From NCBI GenBank assembly GCA_937124585.1, contig CAKZKT010000154.1:1-64000 (forward strand): a stretch of 64,000 nucleotides of DNA. The letters are read 5' to 3'. This stretch comes from an uncultured Anaerolineae bacterium. Its GTDB lineage: Bacteria; Chloroflexota; Anaerolineae; CG2-30-64-16. The notes below the pieces were generated by a model that saw only the letters and a program-made list of their open reading frames with translations, was not told the origin of the DNA and did no database searches. Both the position numbers and the translations under genes were made by a program. Shown one piece after another: positions 58,687 through 64,000 of this stretch (the first letter of the stretch is position 1; each line of letters opens with the position of its first letter).

Positions 58687-59204
58687 GCGTGCACCAGCTC
58701 CAGCTCCACGCTGATCTTCACCTGTTCGCCCACCAGCCAGCCGCCGGCCTCCAGGGCCACGTTCCAGGTCAGGCCGAAGTCCTTGCGGTTGAGGGCCGCG
58801 GTGGCGGTCAGGCCCCAGCGCAGGTTGCCCCACGGATCCTTGTTGCGGCCGCTGTCGGTCACCTCGAAGGTGATGGGCCGGGTCACCCCGCGGATGGTCA
58901 GGTCGCCGGTGACGCGGTAGGTGTCCTCGCCGGTCCGCTCGATCTTCGTGCTGCGGAAGGCCATGCGCGGATGGTTCTCCACGTCGAAGAAGTCGGCCGA
59001 GCGCAGGTGCGCGTCGCGGTTGGGCTCGTTGGTGGTGATGCTGGCGACGTCCACGTAGCCCTCGACGCCGGAGCGCAGGAGGTCGTCCGGGTCTACGTTC
59101 ACCGTGCCGTCGAACTGGGTGAAGCGGCCGCGGACGGTGGCGATCATCATGTGCTTGACCGAGAACTCGATCAGGCTGTGGGCAGGGTCAATTTTCCAGG
59201 ACAT
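58683..59204 (-). CDS. YceI-family isoprenoid/lipid-binding-like protein
   Basis: This 173-residue protein has the YceI lipocalin-like barrel pattern: SLIEFSVKHMM near residue 10, RGRFTQFDG near 25, NRDAHLRSADFFD near 62 and LTIRGVTRPITFEV near 101. The family binds polyprenyl or amphiphilic ligands. It lacks a signal peptide, so it is cytoplasmic. GAGGAGC precedes the start at 59204. It forms a coupled set with the MhqO-like and MhqD-like genes (4-base overlaps) and may handle quinones. Confidence 0.92.
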   Translation of the reverse strand: MSWKIDPAHSLIEFSVKHMMIATVRGRFTQFDGTVNVDPDDLLRSGVEGYVDVASITTNEPNRDAHLRSADFFDVENHPRMAFRSTKIERTGEDTYRVTGDLTIRGVTRPITFEVTDSGRNKDPWGNLRWGLTATAALNRKDFGLTWNVALEAGGWLVGEQVKISVELELVHA

Positions 59205-59235
59205 GGCGCAAAGCTCCTCGTGATCAGATGATGAT

Positions 59236-59534
59236 GTGCGTTCGCAACGCACGGAAGGATCATCGCGCCGTTGCGTCCTTCGGGGCGTCCTTCGGGGTGT
59301 CCTGACTTTGGATTGCGGTGTTGTGGATTGCGGCGTCTCGACGCCGCTTTGGCATCGTGTGCGGCGGGCTGATGGAAAAGCGGCGACGCGTCGCCGCAAG
59401 CCAAAGCGGCAGCGTGCTGCCGCAGGCCAAACTGTGGCTTGCGGCGTCTTGACGCCGCTTTGGCATTGTGTGTGGCGGTTTGATGCAAAAGCGGCGACAC
59501 GTCGCCGCAAGCCAATGCGGCAGCACGCTGCCGC
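59236..59534. repeat. Tandem 111-bp unit with three GC-rich hairpins
   Basis: This region fills the gap between the YceI gene and the FdrA-associated gene (59205-59552), with no gene seen. Each unit holds three stems with 2-base loops: GCGGCGTC/GACGCCGC (59330-59347 and 59441-59458), GCGGCGAC/GTCGCCGC (59380-59397 and 59491-59508), and GCGGCAGC/GCTGCCGC (59406-59423 and 59517-59534). All three recur at exactly 111 bases. A further stem GTGCGTT-CGC-AACGCAC is at 59236-59252. Linkers such as TTTGGCAT are conserved between units. Confidence 0.93.
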
Positions 59535-59552
59535 ATCGTTTACCCCCTGCTT

Positions 59553-59723
59553 CTACAGCAATTGGTCGAGCAGGTCAAGCATCTCCTGGTCGCCCCCGGC
59601 CGGCGGCGACCAGTCCACGTAGATCACTTGCACGTCCTGTTGCTCCAGGGCCAGGCCGAAATCGCGCACGCCCACGTTGATGGCGATCAACGGACCGGTG
59701 AACAGAGCCATCAAGTCATCCAT
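59553..59723 (-). CDS. Small FdrA-associated protein (56 residues)
   Basis: A 56-residue protein, LIAINVGVRDFGLALEQQ then VIYVDWSPPAGGD and LLDQLL, of the kind annotated as a small FdrA-domain protein. It starts at 59723, 8 bases inside the end of the FdrA gene, and ends just before the hairpin unit. The VDWSPPAGGD pattern is characteristic of these proteins. It is easy to miss because of its length. It probably forms a subunit with FdrA. Confidence 0.75.
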   Translation of the reverse strand: MDDLMALFTGPLIAINVGVRDFGLALEQQDVQVIYVDWSPPAGGDQEMLDLLDQLL

Positions 59724-61287
59724 CGCGCCCCCCTTCGCCCCTTTGGATCAGATCACGGCAGAATTCGGCGGCCTGGGCGCTGCTGGGCAGGACATAGACG
59801 CCGGCCTCCATCAGCATGGCCTTCTGCCGATCCAGGCCCTGGACGTCCAGATCGGTGCCGCACACCGAGGCCACGACCGTCAAGCGGCCGCCGCGGCGCG
59901 CGGCGCTTTCCTGCGCCTGCCGGATCGCGGGGATCAGGTCGCCGACCGGGTCCGACGCGGCCATTTCGCCCAGGATGAAATCCAGGAGCAGGATCGCCAC
60001 TTCCGGGTCGTTCGCCTCTTGCAAGATGCGCTTGCGCCGCTCGGTGGCATCAATCATGGGATGCGGCTTGCCGCGCGTGAAGTGGTCGTCGCCCATGTCA
60101 ATGATGCTGTGTTCCAGGCTCGTCTCCGGATTGGTCAGCCGGTAGCGGCTGTCCAGCGGCGTGTTGGAATAGACCGGAATGCCTGCATCCCACAGCACCT
60201 GCTGGGCCTGAAAGCAGAAGGTGCCGCCGGCGAAGAGGCCGCGCAAGTAGCGCGGTGATCTCACCCCCCTGCCCTCCTCTCCTGGGAAGCGAGGGGGGAT
60301 TTCCTCTCCTTTTTCCTTCCGGGGCATGCGGAGAAGGAGGGCCGATGTGACGCCCAGGGCAGCCAGCGTCCGCTCCACGGCCTGGTCAATGGTCCTGGCC
60401 TGGACGAAGCGCGGGCCGGCGTCCAGCGCGGTCTTCAGCCCTAACAGACAGCCGATGACCGGCTTGGGGCAGCGCCGGATGCGTTCCTGCAACAGCTCCA
60501 GGGTGCGCGCGCCGGCCGGCTTGGAGATCACCGCGATGACCTCCGTGGCCGGATCGGCCCCCAGAACGTCCAGGGCCATCAGCGTCGTGATCCCGCCCAC
60601 GGCGTCCGCGAGGTCGTGGCTGCCGGTGCCGATGGCGTGGGAGATGCCGCTGCCGGCCTGGTGGATCAGGCTGGTGAACTCCTGGATGCCCGTTCCCGAG
60701 GCGCCAATGATGCCCACCGGCCCGCGACGCACCCGGTTGGCGAAGCCGATGCCTACCCCCCCGATTAGGCTGGTGCCGCAATCGGGGCCCATCACCAGGC
60801 GACGGCGAGCGCGGCCGAGCTGTTTGAGCTCGACCTCCTGCTCCAGGGGCACGTTGTCGCTGAAGATGAAGACGTGCTTGCCTTGCTCCAGAGCCTTGCG
60901 CGCTTCGCGGCCGGCATACGCGCCCGGCGTCGAGATGACCACCAGGTTTGCCTGCGGCTGCGCGGCGCAGGCGGCCTCCAGCGAGCGGTAGTCGGCGGCC
61001 CGGACAGCCTGGGAGCTGCTCGTCAGGCGGGCGTCCATCTCGCCCAGCAGCCGCGCGATCAGCGCCTCGTCGTTGGCGAGGATGGCGACCACCAGGTCGT
61101 TCGGCCTGGCTGCGCTCACCTCGGCTGCCCGGATGCCGAGCCCGGCCAGGAGCTCTTTGTTGGCGTCGGTCGCCATGACGACCGCGCATTCGCGCACGCC
61201 CGGCTCGTCGGAAAGGGCCCGGGCAACCCGCATCAGGAAGACGGAATCGTAGTATTGGTTTTTGCGGATCAGGTAACCGGATGCCAC
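59716..61287 (-). CDS. fdrA: FdrA family acyl-CoA synthetase-like protein
   Basis: This 523-residue protein has a CoA-binding-like Rossmann domain (GIIGASGTGIQEF near residue 197) and a ligase-like domain (FSGGTFCFQ-type segment near 358). The family is related to succinyl-CoA synthetase. E. coli FdrA, with YlbE (DUF1116) and YlbF, has been reported as oxamate carbamoyltransferase of allantoin degradation. Here the FdrA-DUF1116 pair supports a similar role. The start is GTG at 61287, preceded by GGGGAGGC; another GTG at 61305 overlaps the inverted repeat. A G-rich palindromic insert (residues about 326-345) lies in the linker between domains. Confidence 0.88.
   Translation of the reverse strand: MASGYLIRKNQYYDSVFLMRVARALSDEPGVRECAVVMATDANKELLAGLGIRAAEVSAARPNDLVVAILANDEALIARLLGEMDARLTSSSQAVRAADYRSLEAACAAQPQANLVVISTPGAYAGREARKALEQGKHVFIFSDNVPLEQEVELKQLGRARRRLVMGPDCGTSLIGGVGIGFANRVRRGPVGIIGASGTGIQEFTSLIHQAGSGISHAIGTGSHDLADAVGGITTLMALDVLGADPATEVIAVISKPAGARTLELLQERIRRCPKPVIGCLLGLKTALDAGPRFVQARTIDQAVERTLAALGVTSALLLRMPRKEKGEEIPPRFPGEEGRGVRSPRYLRGLFAGGTFCFQAQQVLWDAGIPVYSNTPLDSRYRLTNPETSLEHSIIDMGDDHFTRGKPHPMIDATERRKRILQEANDPEVAILLLDFILGEMAASDPVGDLIPAIRQAQESAARRGGRLTVVASVCGTDLDVQGLDRQKAMLMEAGVYVLPSSAQAAEFCRDLIQRGEGGRDG
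60258..60310 (-). repeat. G-rich palindromic insert translated in FdrA
   Basis: On the coding strand the block reads CCCCCCTCGC then CCAGGAGAGGAGGGCAGG followed by GGGGTGAGA, matching the insert of the second GH2 gene in order and orientation. It gives IPPRFPGEEGRGVRSP against PPLLAGEGGQGGEVG. It sits in the interdomain linker, so it is tolerated. Confidence 0.75.
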
Positions 61288-61303
61288 GTTGCCTCGCCTC
61301 CCC

Positions 61304-61437
61304 ACGTGCCAGGCACCCTCTCAGGTGCCTGGCACGTCGGTTGTTCCGCCATCACGTGCCAGGCACCTGGGAGGGTGCCTGGCACGTCGGTTATTCCGCC
61401 ATCACGTGCCAGGCACCTGGGAGGGTGCCTGGCACGT
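61304..61437. repeat. Array of three GTGCCAGGCAC inverted repeats
   Basis: Copies at 61304-61337, 61354-61387 and 61404-61437 each have 14-base arms. The period is 50 bases, and spacers are nearly identical (CGGTTGTTCCGCCATC against CGGTTATTCCGCCATC). The array fills the gap between the DUF1116 stop (61437) and the FdrA start; the last arm touches the DUF1116 stop codon. Copies 2 and 3 share an identical loop. Confidence 0.94.
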
Positions 61438-62681
61438 CAGCTCACATATTTCTGTCCGAAGCGCGCCAGCGCCTTCTTGAAGCACGCCAGCGGCGCGCGC
61501 ACCAGCCCGCCGCCGATCTTGGGATGGCCGGACTCCCGGTGGGCGATGGCCGTGTCAATGATCGGCGTGATGCCGGTTTGCACTACCTTGCGGATGTCAA
61601 TGCCCAGCGGCGCGCCCTCGAAGTCAAATGCCGGCATGAGATAGTGCGGATGGCGGGTCACGGTGATGTGCGCCATCTCGCGGGTGTAGGCCAGCGCCTG
61701 CTCAGCCGTGCCGCCCACCAGGGTCAAGATGCCCGGCGCGCCGCCCAGTACGAACCCGCCCCAGCCCACCGTCTCGGTGATGGCCGAGTCCCCCATGTCC
61801 AGCCCGGCGTCCTCCTCCCGATAGCCGGGGACGTACAGCCCGTCCACCTTGGGCGCGGGCGCGGTGAACCACTCATCGCCCAGCCCGCTCACCCGGATGC
61901 CGAATTCCGTCCCGTTGCGGCACATGGCGGTCACCACGGTCGAGCAGGCGATGTCGCGGGCTGGGTCGGCGATGGCTTTGCCGGCGGCCATGGCCAGCCC
62001 CAGGAAGAGCAGGTTGTGGCCGATCATGTAGCCGAGGGTCTGGAGCAGCTGCGGCTGGGGCACGCTGGCCTGGATCATGGGGATGGCGAGCGCGTTGGCG
62101 AACAGGCTGGAGGAGGCGCTGTGGCGGTTGTGCAGCTCATCGCCCATCTGCAGGGCCTGCGTGATGATCGGCTTCAGGCTGATCCCGCCCGCCTGGTGCA
62201 CGGCCGCGGCCATGGCCGGCGCGGCCACGTCCCGCCAGAAGCGCAGGCCGGCGAGCGCCTTCTCCGAGTAGTCGCCGAACTGTTGCATCCCCTCCACGTT
62301 GCGGCAGAACGCCCGGTTGCCGAAAGCGCGATTCTCCACCACGAACACCGGCAGCGAGGGAGAGATCGTCCCGGCCATCGGCCCCACGGCCTGGTGATGA
62401 TGGTTCGGCTCCAGGCTGACCTCGCCGGACGCTAGCAACGCCTCCGCCTCGGCGACGCTGCTCGCCCACCCCTCGAAGAGGGTGATGCCGATGAGCGCGC
62501 CGCGCATCGCGCCGCACATGGCCGACCACGGGATGGGCGGCCCGGCGTGGAGGATCATGCGCCCCTGCAGGCCGGGGATCACCTGCCCGGCCGGCGCGAT
62601 GTCGGCCAGCACCGGATCCCCCTGGATCAGCCGGCTGACGGCCTCCTGGTTAGCCAGATCGATTTGTTGTTTGATGTCCAT
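61437..62681 (-). CDS. DUF1116-family protein (YlbE/AllG-like)
   Basis: This 414-residue protein matches DUF1116: PGQVIPGLQGRMILHAGPPI-type start near residue 32, EPNHHHQAVGPMAG near 91, FVVENRAFGN near 112, HNRHSASSSLF near 185 and MGDSAITETVGWGG near 297. The E. coli member YlbE has been reported as a subunit of oxamate carbamoyltransferase with FdrA. It starts at 62681 after GAGGAGA and is followed by the FdrA gene across a triple inverted-repeat array. The partner YlbF (DUF2877) is not in the window. Confidence 0.9.
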   Translation of the reverse strand: MDIKQQIDLANQEAVSRLIQGDPVLADIAPAGQVIPGLQGRMILHAGPPIPWSAMCGAMRGALIGITLFEGWASSVAEAEALLASGEVSLEPNHHHQAVGPMAGTISPSLPVFVVENRAFGNRAFCRNVEGMQQFGDYSEKALAGLRFWRDVAAPAMAAAVHQAGGISLKPIITQALQMGDELHNRHSASSSLFANALAIPMIQASVPQPQLLQTLGYMIGHNLLFLGLAMAAGKAIADPARDIACSTVVTAMCRNGTEFGIRVSGLGDEWFTAPAPKVDGLYVPGYREEDAGLDMGDSAITETVGWGGFVLGGAPGILTLVGGTAEQALAYTREMAHITVTRHPHYLMPAFDFEGAPLGIDIRKVVQTGITPIIDTAIAHRESGHPKIGGGLVRAPLACFKKALARFGQKYVS

Positions 62682-62693
62682 GGAATCTCCTCT

Positions 62694-62728
62694 ACGTGCC
62701 AGGCACTTTGCAGAAGTGCCTGGCACGT
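62694..62728. repeat. GTGCCAGGCAC-family inverted repeat next to the DUF1116 start
   Basis: ACGTGCCAGGCACTT (62694-62708) pairs with AAGTGCCTGGCACGT (62714-62728) around TGCAG. It ends 12 bases upstream of the DUF1116 ATG, right next to its ribosome site, so folding could limit translation. Confidence 0.93.
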
Positions 62729-62738
62729 AAAGCCACGC

Positions 62739-63902
62739 CTATTTGGGCGAACCCACCACCCCCTCGACGAACCAATTGACCGAGCCCAGCTTGTCGTCGG
62801 CCAGGGTCTCTCCCTCGGCAACTTTCACCGCGCCGCTTTGATCCTTGATCGGGCCCTTGAAGACCACGATCTTGCCGTCGTCGGTGTCCTTCATCGCCTG
62901 CAAGGTCTTGTCCTGTACCTCTTTGGGCACCTTGGGGCCGAACGGCGCGATCGCCATGCAGCCGTCCTTCACGCCGCAGCGCAGAAAGATGGGCTTCCAG
63001 GTCTTGTCAATCACCGACTGGGTCAGCCAGGTGATCTTGCCGCCCAGGGTGTAGCCGGTGCCGGTGATCCAGTACTGGGGTGCGAACTGCTGGGCCGACA
63101 GGTCCTGGAAACCGATCGAGTAGACCCCGCGCGATTCGGCCGTGCCGATGACGGTGGAGGGGGAGTCCACATGCATGGTGATCACGTCCACGCCCTGGTT
63201 GATCAGCGAGTTGGTGGTGTCCGCCTCCTTGGTGCGGTCGCCCCAGCTGAAGGTGTAGGCGACGATGGTCTGCGCCTGCGGGTTGACCGACCGCGCGCCC
63301 AGCGTGAAGGCGTTGATGAAGGTGATGGTCCAGCCGAGGGGGAAGGCGGCCACGAAGCCCAGCTTGTTCGACTTGGTCATCGAGCCGGCCGCCACGCCCA
63401 TGGCGTACCAGCTGTTGGGCGGCGCGCCGAAGTAGTTGGCGAAGTTGTCGCTCATCATCCAGCCGCCCGCATGCTCGAAGATGACATCCTTGTAGGTCTT
63501 GGACAGCTCGAAGGCCGGATTCTGATGGTTGAAGGCGGTCGCGAAGATCAGCCTGGCGCCCTGGCGGATCATGTTTTCCATGGTCGTCTTGGCGCCGGCC
63601 TCATCGGGGACGTTCTCGGCCTCGATGAGCTTGACACAGGGGATGTTCTTGGCCATCGCGGCCATGCTGCCGGCCATGGCCTGATTGTAGCCGGCGTCGT
63701 TCTTCGGCCCGCCGTACAGCGCGCCCACGATGAGGCACGGTTCGGCCGGCGTGGCGGTGGGCTGGGCCGGCGCGGCGGTGGGTTGCGCGGGCGGCTGCGT
63801 GGGCGCCGGCGCAGCAGTGGGCGCTGCCGGCGCCGCGCAGGCGGTCAGCAGCAACGAGATGCAGAGCAGACAGACGAACACTTTGCGCAGATGGGTGTGC
63901 AT
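62739..63902 (-). CDS. BMP-family ABC transporter substrate-binding lipoprotein
   Basis: This 387-residue lipoprotein has a signal peptide with lipobox LLTAC (Cys near residue 22) and an Ala/Pro/Thr/Gln-rich linker (to about 55). The BMP/PnrA-like fold follows (VGALYGGPKNDAGYNQA near 60, FATAFNHQNP near 118, GVDVITMHVDSPS near 236). The family imports nucleosides, purines and related compounds. AAAGGAGGAAG precedes the start at 63902. With the FdrA/DUF1116 genes behind it, uptake of a purine, allantoin or related ureide is plausible. No permease is visible before the window ends. Confidence 0.92.
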   Translation of the reverse strand: MHTHLRKVFVCLLCISLLLTACAAPAAPTAAPAPTQPPAQPTAAPAQPTATPAEPCLIVGALYGGPKNDAGYNQAMAGSMAAMAKNIPCVKLIEAENVPDEAGAKTTMENMIRQGARLIFATAFNHQNPAFELSKTYKDVIFEHAGGWMMSDNFANYFGAPPNSWYAMGVAAGSMTKSNKLGFVAAFPLGWTITFINAFTLGARSVNPQAQTIVAYTFSWGDRTKEADTTNSLINQGVDVITMHVDSPSTVIGTAESRGVYSIGFQDLSAQQFAPQYWITGTGYTLGGKITWLTQSVIDKTWKPIFLRCGVKDGCMAIAPFGPKVPKEVQDKTLQAMKDTDDGKIVVFKGPIKDQSGAVKVAEGETLADDKLGSVNWFVEGVVGSPK

Positions 63903-64000
63903 GGCTTCCTCCTTTGGATTGAGTGATGGATGTTTCATTCCGTTCCCAAATACACCCGCCCCAGGCTGGCGGGCGCCGAATGCCTGCGGGTGCCGCCCCA

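Noticed and set aside
59236-59534. Coding frames through the hairpin unit
   Set aside because: Open frames exist on both strands, but they only translate the palindromes (Arg/Ala-rich repeats) and have no ribosome site or protein family.
61304-61437. CRISPR array or attachment sites
   Set aside because: The spacers are nearly identical to each other and no integrase or cas gene is nearby; simple tandem growth of an inverted repeat explains it.

Overview
The window is a GC-rich stretch that most resembles an anaerobic Chloroflexota bacterium (Anaerolineae-like). The grounds are lipoproteins with long Ala/Pro/Thr linkers, a BTAD-AAA regulator, many TIM-barrel sugar isomerases, abundant UroD-type methyltransferases with corrinoid proteins, and G-rich palindromes inside coding regions. 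This placement is inference; no rRNA, tRNA or phylogenetic marker was seen.

Region 1 (172-18776, leftward) is an 18.6 kb set of co-directional sugar genes. It holds a lipoprotein sugar-binding protein, two permeases, two MalK/UgpC-type ATPases, a GH4 glycosidase, a cupin isomerase, four intact TIM-barrel sugar isomerases/epimerases plus one truncated relic, a zinc polyol dehydrogenase, a Gfo/Idh/MocA oxidoreductase and a small membrane protein. Embedded in it is a corrinoid methyl-transfer module: a UroD-type methyltransferase, a corrinoid protein and a MetH-activation-like protein. Upstream (18886-23312) are a degenerate receiver protein and a soluble PAS/GAF histidine kinase with an OmpR-type regulator. 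A further sugar isomerase (23456-24418) is divergent from a class II aldolase and FGGY kinase pair (24696-27136).

Region 2 (27295-35531) is a nearly self-contained corrinoid methyltransferase locus. A GntR regulator and another corrinoid protein point left. To the right, from a consensus promoter, run DUF1638, methyl-THF methyltransferase, corrinoid protein, UroD-type methyltransferase, MFS transporter and a [2Fe-2S] DUF4445 reductive activator. This is the component set of acetogen O-demethylases. Regulator and operon share overlapping divergent promoters with a palindrome at the -35 boxes.

Region 3 (35597-53849) has a TDT-family membrane protein, three more UroD-superfamily proteins, two large GH2 enzymes, a GH36 alpha-galactosidase-like enzyme, a double alpha/beta-hydrolase and a frameshifted FtsX-type permease relic. 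Region 4 (53794-59204, leftward) has a BTAD-AAA regulator with a probable leaderless start and a tightly overlapped MhqD-like hydrolase, MhqO-like double-glyoxalase and YceI set. Region 5 (59553-63902, leftward) has a small FdrA-associated protein, FdrA, DUF1116 and a BMP-family lipoprotein, suggesting purine or allantoin-derived nitrogen metabolism.

The most striking non-genic structure is an inverted-repeat family with core ACGTGCCAGGCAC/GTGCCTGGCACGT, present about 14 times between genes and once inside a coding sequence. Also present are a 111-bp tandem unit of three hairpins (59330-59534), G-rich palindromic inserts translated in frame in three genes, and an exact 384-bp triple PAS repeat.
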